Shown here in pieces: positions 54,033-63,148 of a DNA stretch of 64,000 nucleotides. Within the stretch, counting starts at the first letter, position 1; each line of letters opens with the position of its first letter. The stretch lies in NCBI RefSeq assembly GCF_038087665.1, contig NZ_CP149925.1, positions 1,489,236 through 1,553,235 of the forward strand, written 5' to 3'. A program made the position numbers and the translations under genes. Below the pieces are notes generated by a model, which worked only from the letters and a program-made list of their open reading frames with translations, was not told the origin of the DNA and ran no database searches. Source of the DNA: Gallaecimonas sp. GXIMD4217 (lineage in GTDB: Bacteria > Pseudomonadota > Gammaproteobacteria > Enterobacterales > Gallaecimonadaceae).

Positions 54033-54922
54033 GCCTGCCGGCACTGCCTTCCAACTGGCGCCAGGCGGCTAAGGCCCCGGCCACCCGGGACCAGTACCAG
54101 AAGGTCCTCAAGCAATTCGTGCTGGCGGGCTTTACCCTGCCCAGCAGCCCCGGCCAGCTGCTCCGTTACCTGGAGGAGCAGGGCGCCAGGTTCAGCGCCT
54201 CCACCCTGGAGCAGCGCATCAGCGCCATCGGCCTTTGGCACCGGGAGTCGGGCTTTGCCGATCCGGTGACCGCCGAGGTGAAGTCGGCCCTGCAGGCACT
54301 GCGCCGCCTTAAACGCCACCAACCAAGGCGCAAGGCGGCGGCCCTGAGCCGGAGCGATCTGCAGCGGCTGCTGTCGAGCTGTGACGATGGCTCCCTGAGC
54401 GGCCGGCGCGACGGCCTGCTGCTCAGCCTGGGTCTGGCGGCGGCGCTGCGCCGCAGCGAGCTGGCCGGGCTCGACTGGTCTGACGTGCGGCCCGGTGACA
54501 AGGGCCTGGGCGTGCAGATCCGTCATTCCAAGACCGACCAGCAGGGCCAGGGCCGCACCCTGGTGATCCCGCCCCTGGCTCCGCCCTGGGATCCGGCCCT
54601 GTGGCTGCAGGGCTGGCGTGAGGGCAGCGGCCTGAAGGAGGGGCCGCTGCTGGTAGCCATATCCCGCAACGGCCGCCTGGGCGGCAAGCGCCTGACCGGC
54701 CATGGCATCAACCACATCATCCAGAAGCGGGCCCAGCGCCTGGGCCTGGCAGGGGTCAGCGCCCACAGCCTCAGGCGCGCCTTCGCCACCCTGGCGGTCC
54801 AGGCCGGTGTGGGCCTGACCGAGGTGGCGGCGGTGGGACGCTGGCGCAGCCTGGAGTCCCTCAAGGAATATGTGGACGCCCAGCCGAGGGAGGCCATCGC
54901 CAGGGCGCTGGCGGCGGACTAG
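54029..54922 (+). CDS. Tyrosine recombinase coupled to the KfrA-like gene
   Basis: 297 residues. The core-binding SAM-like domain (about 10-95) is followed by the catalytic domain (105-295). The catalytic set is complete: R141 (ALRRSEL), K168 (HSKTD), H246 and R249 (HSLRRAF), W272 in the usual second-His position, and nucleophile Y281. It should therefore cut and rejoin DNA. It starts within the KfrA stop codon (ATGA), so the two are made together. No attachment-site repeats, excisionase or cargo are visible. XerC/XerD roles are unlikely given the context. Confidence 0.93.
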   Translation: MSLPALPSNWRQAAKAPATRDQYQKVLKQFVLAGFTLPSSPGQLLRYLEEQGARFSASTLEQRISAIGLWHRESGFADPVTAEVKSALQALRRLKRHQPRRKAAALSRSDLQRLLSSCDDGSLSGRRDGLLLSLGLAAALRRSELAGLDWSDVRPGDKGLGVQIRHSKTDQQGQGRTLVIPPLAPPWDPALWLQGWREGSGLKEGPLLVAISRNGRLGGKRLTGHGINHIIQKRAQRLGLAGVSAHSLRRAFATLAVQAGVGLTEVAAVGRWRSLESLKEYVDAQPREAIARALAAD

Positions 54923-54983
54923 CCCTTTTCTTTTTTAGCCTGGGCGGGGATCATAGGGCCACGTCCTTCCACAGTAAGCAGCC

Positions 54984-56675
54984 GTGAAGCTCCGTCCCTA
55001 CCAGCAACAGGCCGTGCGGGCCGTGATCCAGTATTTCAAAAAGGAAAAGGCCCCGGCGGTGCTGGTGCTGCCCACCGGGGCAGGCAAGTCCGTGGTCATC
55101 GCCGAGCTGGCCCGGCTGGCCCGGGGCAGGGTGCTGGTATTGACCCATGTGGCGGAGCTGGTGGAGCAGAATGCCCATAAGTACCGGCATTGGCGGGACG
55201 ACGGCAGCATCTTCTCCGCCGGGCTCAAACAAAAGGACCTGCAGGGCAAGGTGGTGTTCGCCTCCATCCAGTCGGTGGCGCCCAACCTGGATCGGTTCGG
55301 CGACGATTTTTCCCTGGTGATGATCGACGAATGCCACCGTATCGGCGCGGCGGAGGAGTCCCAGTATCGGCAGGTGCTGAAGGCCCTGCCCGGTGCCTTG
55401 GTGCTGGGCCTGACCGCCACCCCTTACCGGCTCGACCAGGGCTGGCTCTATAACTTCCATGCCAGGGGCATGGTCAGGACCACGGCCGAGCGCCTGTTCA
55501 AGCATTGCGTCTTTGAGCTGCCGCTGCGCCAGCTTATCGACGAGGGCTACCTGACCCCGGTCAGGGTGCTGCCGGCCCCGGCCATTCGCTACGACTTTTC
55601 GCTGCTGCCCCCAGGCGCCGGCGAGGCGGCCCTGGACAGGGCCCTGGCCGGCCAGGGCAAGCTGACCCCGGCCATAGTCCAGCACCTGCAGGCGGTGGCC
55701 GAAAGTCGACAGGGGGTGATGATCTTCGCCGCCAGTCGCCGCCACGGCCGGGAGGTAGCCGCCCTGCTGCCGCCCGAACAGACCGGACTGGTGCTGGGCG
55801 ACACCGCCGGCGCCGAGCGGGCCGCCATCATCGATCGCTTCAAGGCCAGGGAGCTCAAGTACCTGGTCAACGTGTCGGTGCTGACCACCGGCTTCGATGC
55901 CTCCCATGTGGATCTCATCGCCATCCTCAGGCCCACCGAGTCCGTGTCGCTTTTCCAGCAGATCGTCGGTCGCGGCCTTAGGCTCAGTGACGGCAAGGAG
56001 GAGTGCCTGGTGCTGGATTATGCCGGCAACGGCTTCGATCTCTTCGCGCCCGAAGTGGGGGAGCCCAGGCCGCCCGGCACCGTGCCGGTGGTGGTGCCCT
56101 GTCCGCTGTGTGGCCACCAGAACCCGTTCTGGGGCAGGGTGGACGGCGACGGCGACATCATCGAGCACTTCGGCCGTCGCTGCCAGGGCATGACGGGACC
56201 GCAAAGCCAGTGCGACTACCGTTACCGCAGCCGGATCTGTGGCGACTGCGGCGCCGAGGCCGACATCGCCGCCCGCCAGTGCCCTCAATGCCAGGCCACT
56301 CTGGTGGATGTGGACAAGAAGCTGCGCGAGGCCATGAAGGGGGCCAAGCTGCACCTGTTCAAGGTAGCGGCCATGACGCTGGCAGACGGCGGCGATGCCC
56401 TGGAGGTGAGCTACTTCGATGAGGCGGCCCAATGCCAGAAGGAGAAGCTGCCCTATGGCGGCACCCGTTTGAAGCGCTTTTTGGCCGAACTCAACAGGGC
56501 ACCCGGGGCCAGGTTCCTGCCCGCCGACAACACCCTGGTGCAACATGAGGGGCTGCTCCGCCGGCCGGACTTTCTGATCCTCAAGCGGCACAAGCGCGGC
56601 TTCTGGCAGGTCGGCGAGCGGATCTGCGACTACGAGGGCCGCTTCCAGAAGGCAGAACACGCGGGCCTGGCCTGA
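54984..56675 (+). CDS. radD: Superfamily 2 DNA helicase RadD (YejH)
   Basis: 563 residues from a GTG at 54984 (E. coli RadD 586). LRPYQQQAV is the Q-motif region, TGAGKS at 31-36 the Walker A and DECH at 115-118 the Walker B. TATPYRL, TTGFDASHVDLIAILRPTESVSLFQQIVGRGLR cover the later motifs. The C-terminal part has a zinc site of CPLCGHQ, CGDCGA and CPQCQ. RadD helps recombinational repair with SSB and RecA in E. coli. It lies 61 bases after the recombinase gene, with no terminator between. Confidence 0.95.
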   Translation: MKLRPYQQQAVRAVIQYFKKEKAPAVLVLPTGAGKSVVIAELARLARGRVLVLTHVAELVEQNAHKYRHWRDDGSIFSAGLKQKDLQGKVVFASIQSVAPNLDRFGDDFSLVMIDECHRIGAAEESQYRQVLKALPGALVLGLTATPYRLDQGWLYNFHARGMVRTTAERLFKHCVFELPLRQLIDEGYLTPVRVLPAPAIRYDFSLLPPGAGEAALDRALAGQGKLTPAIVQHLQAVAESRQGVMIFAASRRHGREVAALLPPEQTGLVLGDTAGAERAAIIDRFKARELKYLVNVSVLTTGFDASHVDLIAILRPTESVSLFQQIVGRGLRLSDGKEECLVLDYAGNGFDLFAPEVGEPRPPGTVPVVVPCPLCGHQNPFWGRVDGDGDIIEHFGRRCQGMTGPQSQCDYRYRSRICGDCGAEADIAARQCPQCQATLVDVDKKLREAMKGAKLHLFKVAAMTLADGGDALEVSYFDEAAQCQKEKLPYGGTRLKRFLAELNRAPGARFLPADNTLVQHEGLLRRPDFLILKRHKRGFWQVGERICDYEGRFQKAEHAGLA

Positions 56676-56759
56676 AGCCGGGTGCCAGATCTTTATCGGC
56701 CCGGGGTTCTCTATTACCTTTATTAAGAGAAGCAGTAACTTAAGTAGAGGAAAGTTGGC

Positions 56760-57239
56760 GTGGTAAACCCCTTGGAGATCAGGCGCATCCTGTTTTGCTG
56801 CATGGGCAATATCTGCCGCTCGCCCACGGCCGAGGCGGTGTTTCGTAAACGCATGCAGCTGCAGGGGATCAGCCTGGAGCTGGAGTCGGCGGGTACCATC
56901 GACTATCACGCCGGCGAAGGCCCGGACCGCCGTGCCAGGCTGGCCGGGGAGAGGCGCGGTTACGACTTTTCCAACATCCTGGCCCGGCAGGTGTGCAGCG
57001 AGGACTTCGTGCGCTTCGATCTGATCCTGGCCATGGACAGGCAGAACTATGCCGATCTGATGAGCCGCTGCCCCCAGCGCCACCGTCACAAGCTCAGGCT
57101 GTTCATGAGCTTCGCCCCCGAGACCGGTTTTGATGAGGTGCCGGATCCCTACTATGGCGGCGAGGGCGGGTTCGAGCAGGTACTGGATCTCATCGAGGCC
57201 GCCTCCGATGGCGTATTGAAGAGCCTGCTCGGCAAGTAA
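56760..57239 (+). CDS. Low-molecular-weight protein-tyrosine-phosphatase
   Basis: 159 residues from a GTG at 56760 with GAGGAAAG about 6-7 bases upstream. The P-loop C-x5-R is C14-M-G-N-I-C-R20-S near the start. The general-acid loop is in the C-terminal VPDPYYGGEGGFEQVLDLIEAA. It dephosphorylates phosphotyrosine. In gammaproteobacteria relatives control exopolysaccharide kinases, but no such kinase is nearby. A strong bidirectional terminator follows. Confidence 0.95.
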   Translation: MVNPLEIRRILFCCMGNICRSPTAEAVFRKRMQLQGISLELESAGTIDYHAGEGPDRRARLAGERRGYDFSNILARQVCSEDFVRFDLILAMDRQNYADLMSRCPQRHRHKLRLFMSFAPETGFDEVPDPYYGGEGGFEQVLDLIEAASDGVLKSLLGK

Positions 57240-57254
57240 CGCAACGGGCACAAT

Positions 57255-57282
57255 AAAAAGCCCCGCTTCGGCGGGGCTTTTT
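57255..57282. terminator. Bidirectional terminator between the phosphatase and rne
   Basis: AAAAAGCCCCGC pairs with GCGGGGCTTTTT around a TTCG tetraloop, so both strands end with five T. It lies between convergent genes. Confidence 0.95.
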
Positions 57283-57295
57283 AATGGCGAGAGGC

Positions 57296-60286
57296 TTACA
57301 CCTTGCTCATGGGCGCCGTGGCGCTGTTCTTGGCCTGGCTGAGGCCACCGGCCTGGCCGCTGTGGGCCACGGGCGGGCGCTGGTAGGGCTGGGGATCACG
57401 GACCGGCTGACCCAGTTCGTGCTCCACCGGCCTGGCCATGGCGGCCTCGGCGGTGCGGCGGGCACGTTTGACCGGGCGCACCGCACTTTCGTCTGTGACC
57501 GACTGCTCGGCCTTGGCCGGCTTGGCCTCGACCTCGGCGGGCTCGGCCTGGACCGGCTCGACAACCTCGGCTTGCGGCTGGGTTTCGACGGCGGGTTCTG
57601 CCTGCGGTTCGACCTCGGCGGCAACCTCTACGGTCTCCCGAGCCGGGGTGGTGCTCACTTCTTCCTGGGCTTCGGCCACGGGCTCGGCTTCGACCACAGG
57701 TGCGGCCTGCTCGGCAGGTGCTTCGATGGCGGCTTCCTCTACGACAGCGACCTCGGTCGCTTCGGCAACGGGCGCCTCGCTGGCAGCGGCTTCCTGCTGC
57801 TCTTCGCGAGCCTGGCGACGCTGCTGGCCGCTGGCGCGCATGTGGCGGGGGGAGCGGCGGTTGCGGCTGCGACGCTTCTCCTGGCCTTCACCCTCGGCTT
57901 CGGCTTCAACGGCGGGTTCGGCCTGGGCGACCTCGTCGGCCACGACTTCGGCTTCTGCAACCACCTCGGCAACCGGCGCCGGCTCCTTCGCTTCAACAAC
58001 CGGGGCCTGCACGGCTTCGGCAGCAATGGCGACGGTCTCGGCGGCTTCGGCGACCTCTTTCAGACGCACGGACTTTTCCAGCTGGCGGCGCTCGCGGCGC
58101 TGCTCGGGCTGGCGATGCTCTTCGATGGCCTCCTCGCGGGGGGCTTCATCGGCACGGCGCTGGGGGATCTCGCGATCGTCACGGCGGCGCTCGCGGCGCT
58201 CCTCGCGCGGGGCTTCCTGGCGCTCTTCACGCTGGGGCTGCTCCTCGCGGCCACGACGACCGTCGTCACGGCGACGGTCACGACGCTCCTCGCGGCGGCC
58301 CTCTTCACGGGCTTCGCTGCGGCGGCCTTCGTCGCGACGCTCTTCGCGGCGGCTGTCATCACGACCTTCGCTGCGACGCTGGCGACGGCGGCCCTGCTTC
58401 TGTTCTTCCTCACGGCGCTCGTCACGACGGCCTTCGCCGCGACGCTCTTCGTCCGGGCGACGGCCCTTCTGCTGGCGACGGGCCTCGGAGCCCTTGCGGT
58501 TGCGCTGCTGACGACGGTCACCCTTGCCATCCTGGCGCTGCTTGCCCTTGGGGGCTTCCTGTTCTTCGGCGGAGCCGAACAGGCCGCCCAGGGCCTTGAG
58601 CAGGCGGCTTACCAGGGACGGGCCGGCAGCCTTGGGCTGCTGCTTGGCAGCGGGCTTGGCCGGCTTGGCTTCGGCCTTGGGCGGGGCAGGGCGGGGGGCC
58701 TTGACCTGGACCGCGGGCTCGTCTTTCTTCTCCTTGCGGGCGGCCGGGGCCTTGTAGAGGTCGGCCTTGACCTCCGGCTCCTTGGCGATGGTGTGGGAGC
58801 CGTCCTCGATGCGATCGTCCTCGCGGTGGCGGATCACCTCGAAGTGCGGGGTTTCCAGGTGCGGGTTGGGGACGATGATGATCTGCACGTCCTGGCGGCG
58901 CTCGATGTGGCGAATGGCACCGCGCTTCTCGTTGAGCAGGTAGGCGGCCACGGCCACCGGCACCTGGGCCTCCACCTGGGCGGTGTTGTCCTTGATGGCC
59001 TCTTCCTCGATGAGGCGCAGGATGGACAGGGCCAGGGACTCGGTGCTGCGCACGGAGCCGGTACCCAGGCAGCGGGGGCACATCTGGTTGGCGGCTTCAC
59101 CCAGGCTGGGGCGCAGGCGCTGACGGGACATTTCCATCAGGCCGAAGCGGCTGATGCGGCCCAGCTGGACGCGGGCGCGGTCGGCACGCACGGCGTCACG
59201 CAGGCGGTTTTCCACCTCGCGCTGGTGGCGGGCCGGGGTCATGTCGATGAAGTCGATGACCACCAGGCCACCCAGGTCACGCAGACGCAACTGGCGGGCG
59301 ATCTCGTCGGCCGCTTCCAGGTTGGTGTTGAAGGCGGTCTCTTCGATATCGCCGCCCTTGGTGGCACGGGCGGAGTTGATGTCGATGGCGGTCAGGGCCT
59401 CGGTGACATCAATGACGATGGAGCCGCCGGAGGGCAGGCGCACCTCGCGCTGGAAGGCGGACTCGATCTGGGACTCGATCTGGTAGTAGTTGAACAGCGG
59501 GATATCGCCCTGGTAGAGCTTGACCCGGCTGACGAAGTCGGGACGCATCAGTTCGACGTTGGCCTTGGCATCGTTGTAGATGCGCTCCTTGTCGATGATG
59601 ATCTCGCCCACATCCTGGCGCAGGTAGTCGCGGATGGCGCGGATGATGACGTTGGATTCCTGGTGGATCAGGAAGGGAGCCTCACGGGACTCGGCCGCCT
59701 GACGGATGGCCTTCCAGTGGTGCAGCAGCACATCCAGATCCCACTTGAGCTCTTCGGCGGACTTGCCAACGCCGGCGGTACGGACGATCAGGCCCATGCC
59801 GTCCGGTACGGTCAGGCTGGACATCGCCTGCTTGAGCTCGGTGCGCTCGTCACCCTCGATACGGCGGGAGATGCCACCGGCGCGGGGGTTGTTGGGCATC
59901 AGCACCAGGTAGGAGCCGGCCAGGCTGATGAAGGTGGTCAGGGCCGCGCCCTTGTTGCCACGCTCTTCCTTGTCGATCTGCACTATGACCTGCTGGCCTT
60001 CGCGGAGTACGTCCTTGATGTTGGGACGGCCCTGGACCTTGTAGCCTTCGGGGAAGTAGTCGCGGGCGATTTCCTTGAGGGGCAGGAAGCCGTGACGCTC
60101 GGCGCCGTAGTCGACGAAGGCGGCTTCCAGGCTGGGCTCGATGCGGGTGATGCGGCCCTTGTAGATGTTGGCCTTTTTCTGTTCGTGGCCGGGGTGTTCG
60201 ATGTCGAGATCGTAGAGTTTTTGGCCATCTACCAGGGCCACGCGCAACTCTTCTGACTGAGTTGCGTTGATTAGCATACGTTTCAT
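57296..60286 (-). CDS. rne: Ribonuclease E
   Basis: 996 residues from the ATG at 60286, at the conserved [18 protein letters not shown]. The catalytic half (1-520) has the S1 domain (about 35-120), the DNase I-like active site with Asp in TAIDINS and VVIDFID, and the zinc-link CPRCLGTG near 404. The C-terminal half is a disordered degradosome scaffold with long Arg/Glu/Asp-rich runs (about 620-800) and Ala/Glu/Val-rich segments (820-960). It starts mRNA decay and processes rRNA and tRNA at the inner membrane. It is convergent with the phosphatase and divergent from rluC. Confidence 0.97.
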   Translation of the reverse strand: MKRMLINATQSEELRVALVDGQKLYDLDIEHPGHEQKKANIYKGRITRIEPSLEAAFVDYGAERHGFLPLKEIARDYFPEGYKVQGRPNIKDVLREGQQVIVQIDKEERGNKGAALTTFISLAGSYLVLMPNNPRAGGISRRIEGDERTELKQAMSSLTVPDGMGLIVRTAGVGKSAEELKWDLDVLLHHWKAIRQAAESREAPFLIHQESNVIIRAIRDYLRQDVGEIIIDKERIYNDAKANVELMRPDFVSRVKLYQGDIPLFNYYQIESQIESAFQREVRLPSGGSIVIDVTEALTAIDINSARATKGGDIEETAFNTNLEAADEIARQLRLRDLGGLVVIDFIDMTPARHQREVENRLRDAVRADRARVQLGRISRFGLMEMSRQRLRPSLGEAANQMCPRCLGTGSVRSTESLALSILRLIEEEAIKDNTAQVEAQVPVAVAAYLLNEKRGAIRHIERRQDVQIIIVPNPHLETPHFEVIRHREDDRIEDGSHTIAKEPEVKADLYKAPAARKEKKDEPAVQVKAPRPAPPKAEAKPAKPAAKQQPKAAGPSLVSRLLKALGGLFGSAEEQEAPKGKQRQDGKGDRRQQRNRKGSEARRQQKGRRPDEERRGEGRRDERREEEQKQGRRRQRRSEGRDDSRREERRDEGRRSEAREEGRREERRDRRRDDGRRGREEQPQREERQEAPREERRERRRDDREIPQRRADEAPREEAIEEHRQPEQRRERRQLEKSVRLKEVAEAAETVAIAAEAVQAPVVEAKEPAPVAEVVAEAEVVADEVAQAEPAVEAEAEGEGQEKRRSRNRRSPRHMRASGQQRRQAREEQQEAAASEAPVAEATEVAVVEEAAIEAPAEQAAPVVEAEPVAEAQEEVSTTPARETVEVAAEVEPQAEPAVETQPQAEVVEPVQAEPAEVEAKPAKAEQSVTDESAVRPVKRARRTAEAAMARPVEHELGQPVRDPQPYQRPPVAHSGQAGGLSQAKNSATAPMSKV

Positions 60287-60583
60287 ATGTGACTCATTGT
60301 TCGTGAAGTCACAGCCGGCGTCATCGCGAAGATGCGTACTGGGCCTGGCCCCGTGTCTTGGGAATGGCAGCCTCACGGCTGGTGGCTTGGGGCGCTGTCG
60401 GCAAAAGTCACTGACAAACTATCTGAGATTGTTTGGCGCCGTTGGCGGCCAAATGTGTTTCAAATCGTGCTTCGTCCAGTCACGTATCCACGCAGCGATC
60501 CGAGCTGCGCCTTTCGTTCTCTTTATATGGCACCGGCCATGGGGCCGCTGCCAAGGTTTAATCTTGCGCCCATTTCATTTGCT

Positions 60584-60607
60584 GCCCGGGGCGCTTCCGG
60601 GCTTTTT
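60584..60607 (+). terminator. Orphan terminator-like hairpin upstream of rluC
   Basis: GCCCGG pairs with CCGGGC around a 7-base loop, followed by TTTTT. No gene on the plus strand ends before it. It lies 64 bases upstream of the rluC -10 box, so it could end a small RNA or stop antisense transcription from the rne leader. Confidence 0.6.
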
Positions 60608-60670
60608 CAGCACTTGGCATTATCCCACCAAGAAAGCGTCATTAGCAAGCATCGCGCTGGGCTTTGGCTG

Positions 60671-60679
60671 TGCTAGAAT
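60671..60679 (+). promoter_or_regulatory. Extended -10 promoter of rluC
   Basis: TG-C-TAGAAT is an extended -10 element ending 9 bases before the ATG at 60689. The intervening CCGCCCCT-type sequence is a GC-rich discriminator with no ribosome binding site. The transcript is therefore likely to have almost no leader. Confidence 0.6.
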
Positions 60680-60688
60680 GCCGCCCCT

Positions 60689-61648
60689 ATGAGTAAAGAC
60701 AAGAACAGCGCCACTGTACAGCTGGTGGCCGTTGAACCGGATCTGGCCGGGCAACGAATCGACAATTTTCTGCGCACTTACCTCAAAGGCGTGCCGAAAA
60801 GCCTGATTTATCGTGTTTTACGAAAGGGCGAGGTGCGCGTCAACAAGAAGCGCGTCAAGCCCGAGTACAAACTCCAGGGCGGTGATCTGGTGCGCATTCC
60901 GCCGGTGCGGGTCTCGGAAGAAAAGGCCCTGCCGTCGGCCAAGCTCAAGAAGGTAGCGGTACTGGAGTCCTGCATCCTGTTCGAGGACGACGCCCTGATG
61001 GTGATCAACAAGCCGTCCGGCATGGCCGTGCATGGCGGCTCCGGGCTGTCGTTCGGCGTCATCGAGGGGCTGCGGGCGCTGCGGCCGGATGCCCGCTTCC
61101 TGGAGCTGGTCCATCGCCTGGACAGGGATACCTCCGGCTGCCTGCTGGTGGCCAAGAAGCGCTCGGCGCTAAGGGCCTTGCACGAGGCCCTGCGCAACAA
61201 GACGGTGCAGAAGGACTACCTGTGCCTGGTTCGCGGCGACTGGCCGTCGCGCAAGAAGGCGGTTCAGGCGCCGCTGAAGAAGAACGTGCTGCAGTCCGGC
61301 GAGCGGATCGTCCGGGTCGATGCCGAAGGCAAGCCCAGCGAGACCCGCTTCAAGGTCCAGGAACGCTTTGGCGGCCTGGCGACCCTGGTGCAGGCCTCGC
61401 CCATTACCGGCCGCACCCACCAGATCCGGGTCCATACCCTCCACGCCGGCCACCCCATTGCCGGCGACGACAAGTACGGCGACCGGGACTTCGATGCCCG
61501 CCTTGTTGACGCCGGCCTGGACCGACTGTGCCTGCACGCCTGGCACCTGGCCTTCGATCACCCCGGCAGCGGCGAGCGCATCAGCGTCGAGGCGCCCCTG
61601 GACGGCAGTTACGCCCAGCTGGTCAAGACCCTGAGGGCCCGCAAATGA
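60689..61648 (+). CDS. rluC: 23S rRNA pseudouridine synthase RluC
   Basis: 319 residues (E. coli RluC 319). The S4 RNA-binding domain (about 20-75) is followed by the RluA-family catalytic domain with HRLDRDTSG at 142-150. D145 is the catalytic aspartate. SPITGRTHQIRVHTLHAGHPIAGDDKYG is the late family motif. It makes pseudouridines 955, 2504 and 2580 in 23S rRNA in E. coli. Divergence from rne is the conserved enterobacterial arrangement. Confidence 0.96.
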   Translation: MSKDKNSATVQLVAVEPDLAGQRIDNFLRTYLKGVPKSLIYRVLRKGEVRVNKKRVKPEYKLQGGDLVRIPPVRVSEEKALPSAKLKKVAVLESCILFEDDALMVINKPSGMAVHGGSGLSFGVIEGLRALRPDARFLELVHRLDRDTSGCLLVAKKRSALRALHEALRNKTVQKDYLCLVRGDWPSRKKAVQAPLKKNVLQSGERIVRVDAEGKPSETRFKVQERFGGLATLVQASPITGRTHQIRVHTLHAGHPIAGDDKYGDRDFDARLVDAGLDRLCLHAWHLAFDHPGSGERISVEAPLDGSYAQLVKTLRARK

Positions 61649-61715
61649 TCAGGGATGTCAAACTGGTGATCGTCGACCGCCTGGCAGGCGGCCCTGCGCT
61701 GTGGCGGGGGCGTGC

Positions 61716-62372
61716 ATGCTGACGGACACCGAACTGGTGATCTTCGACTGGGACGGGACCCTGATGGACTCGGTGGGTCGCATCGTTTCCTCCATGCAGG
61801 GCGCCGCCCTGGCGCTGGGCCTGGACAAGCCCAGCGACCAGGAGGTGCGCGACATCATCGGCATGAGCCTGAGGCCGGCGGTGCAGACCCTCTTTACCGA
61901 CTTGGAAGCCGACGGGGTAGAGCGGGTGGTGTCCGCCTATCGGGACCAGTACCTGGAACTCAACACCACGCCGACGCCGTTGTTCAGCGGGGTCGAGGCC
62001 ATGCTCAGGGAGCTGAAATCCCAGGGCAGGCAACTGGCGGTGGCCACCGGCAAGGCCAGACCGGGCCTGGAGCGGGTGTTCAAGGCGACCGGGCTCAAGC
62101 CGCTGTTCACCACCTCCCGCACCGCCGACGAGGCCCAGTCCAAGCCCCATCCGGACATGCTGGCGCAGATCCTGGCCGAGACCGGGGTGGCGGCCAAGCG
62201 GGCCTTGATGATCGGCGACTCGACCCTCGACATGCACATGGCCAAAAGCGCCGGGGTAAGGGCCCTGGGGGTCAGCTTCGGGGTGCACAGCCCAGAGCAC
62301 CTGCTGGCGGCGGGCGCCAGCGATATTGTCCACTGCTGGCGGCAGTGGCCCAAGCTGGCCCTGGCCGATTAA
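61716..62372 (+). CDS. HAD family phosphatase (phosphoglycolate phosphatase-like)
   Basis: 218 residues from the ATG at 61716 with a GGGGG-type ribosome binding site. Motif I is FDWDGTLMDS (nucleophile Asp11, Asp13), motif II sits in AVATGKA, motif III is the SKPHPDM lysine, and motif IV IGDSTLDM. The Gph/YieH-like cap domain lies at about 20-85. A phosphate ester of a small metabolite is hydrolysed and the substrate is unknown. It lies 67 bases after rluC, probably in the same transcript. Confidence 0.9.
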   Translation: MLTDTELVIFDWDGTLMDSVGRIVSSMQGAALALGLDKPSDQEVRDIIGMSLRPAVQTLFTDLEADGVERVVSAYRDQYLELNTTPTPLFSGVEAMLRELKSQGRQLAVATGKARPGLERVFKATGLKPLFTTSRTADEAQSKPHPDMLAQILAETGVAAKRALMIGDSTLDMHMAKSAGVRALGVSFGVHSPEHLLAAGASDIVHCWRQWPKLALAD

Positions 62373-62375
62373 CGG

Positions 62376-62402
62376 AAAAAGGCGGCCTGGGCCGCCTTTT
62401 TT
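62376..62402. terminator. Bidirectional terminator between the HAD gene and yceF
   Basis: AAAAAGGCGGCC pairs with GGCCGCCTTTTT around a 2-base loop, followed by another T. It overlaps the stop codon of the minus-strand yceF-like gene. Confidence 0.92.
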
Positions 62403-62979
62403 AGTCCAGGGGGGAAACCCCTTCCTTTGCCAGCATCTCCAGCAGGGCGATCAGTGGCAAACCCACCAGGGTGTTGGGATCACGGCCTTCCAGGCGTTCG
62501 AACAGGCTGATGCCGAGCCCTTCGCTCTTGAAGCTGCCGGCGCAGTTGAGGGGCTGCTCCTTCCTTATATAGGTGCGGATCTGGGCATCGGTCAGTGTCC
62601 GGAAGTGGACCTGAAAGGGCTCCACCAGGCTTTGGCGCTGGCCGCTGGCGCTGTTGACCAGGGCCAGGCCGGTATAGAACACCACCGTCTTGGCGCTGGC
62701 GGACTTGAGCTGCTCGAATGCCTTTTCCGCCGTGTGGGGCTTGCCGAGGATGGTGCCGTCGATGACGCAGACCTGATCGGAACCGATCACCAGGGCATTG
62801 GGGTGCTTGGCCGCTATCGCGTCGGCCTTGGCCAGGGCCAGCCGCTCGACCAGATCAGGGGCGCTTTCCCCCGGCAGGGGATGCTCGTCCACCTGGGGAT
62901 TGTCGGTGGAAAAGGGCAGCTGCAGCTTTGCCAGCAGCTGTTTTCTGAACACCGAGGTGGAGGCGAGGATCAAATCCAT
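62401..62979 (-). CDS. yceF: Maf-like nucleotide pyrophosphatase (YceF type)
   Basis: 192 residues from the ATG at 62979. [18 protein letters not shown] is the Maf signature SxSxxR variant, [20 protein letters not shown] the central Asp/Gln motif, and [32 protein letters not shown] the YceF-type C-terminal motif. YceF hydrolyses 7-methyl-GTP in E. coli. Position between rluC and yceD is conserved with enterobacteria, where it is also opposite in strand. Confidence 0.94.
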   Translation of the reverse strand: MDLILASTSVFRKQLLAKLQLPFSTDNPQVDEHPLPGESAPDLVERLALAKADAIAAKHPNALVIGSDQVCVIDGTILGKPHTAEKAFEQLKSASAKTVVFYTGLALVNSASGQRQSLVEPFQVHFRTLTDAQIRTYIRKEQPLNCAGSFKSEGLGISLFERLEGRDPNTLVGLPLIALLEMLAKEGVSPLD

Positions 62980-63110
62980 GCTATTTCCTTTACTTATGAC
63001 TTCACCCAAGCCCCTATTTTCACGTAAAATACAGCCCCGTTACAGGGTGGTCTGCACAGGTTGCAGCGCCATTAGGGTCCGGCCTGGCTTGCCAGCCGGT
63101 TTTTCTGTTT

Positions 63111-63139
63111 TTGACAGGGTTAACGGCTCCCGTTAATAT
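63111..63139 (+). promoter_or_regulatory. Strong sigma-70 promoter of yceD-rpmF-plsX
   Basis: A perfect TTGACA (63111-63116) and TAATAT (63134-63139) with a 17-base spacer. The -10 box is followed by GCGCGCCCT and the ATG at 63149. Transcription should start 2-4 bases before the start codon. The GC-rich discriminator is typical of promoters repressed by ppGpp. Confidence 0.85.
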
Positions 63140-63148
63140 GCGCGCCCT

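Larger units (their letters stand above)
60287..60688. other. Divergent control region between rne and rluC
   Basis: 402 bases with no supported gene. It must contain the rne promoter and a long rne leader, which in enterobacteria is the target of RNase E autoregulation. A terminator-like hairpin faces rluC at 60584-60607 and an extended -10 box lies next to the rluC start. No rne promoter is convincing by eye. Confidence 0.6.

Noticed and set aside
53019-56675. Mobile genetic island around the KfrA-recombinase pair
   Set aside because: Base composition and codon use look like the surroundings, no tRNA, att direct repeat, transposase or cargo gene is seen, and radD is a core gene. The pair may still derive from a mobile element.
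57284-60256. A 990-codon open frame antisense to rne, and similar long antisense frames over btuB, glnS, metH and both RND genes
   Set aside because: High GC and biased third codon positions create long antisense frames. Their products are low-complexity Gly/Leu/His-rich with no family motif, while the opposite strand encodes clear known proteins.
61645-61722. A short frame between rluC and the HAD gene whose first residues (IRDVKLVIVD) recall the HAD nucleophile region
   Set aside because: The catalytic DxD is absent and similarity covers only a few residues, so a partial duplication cannot be argued.
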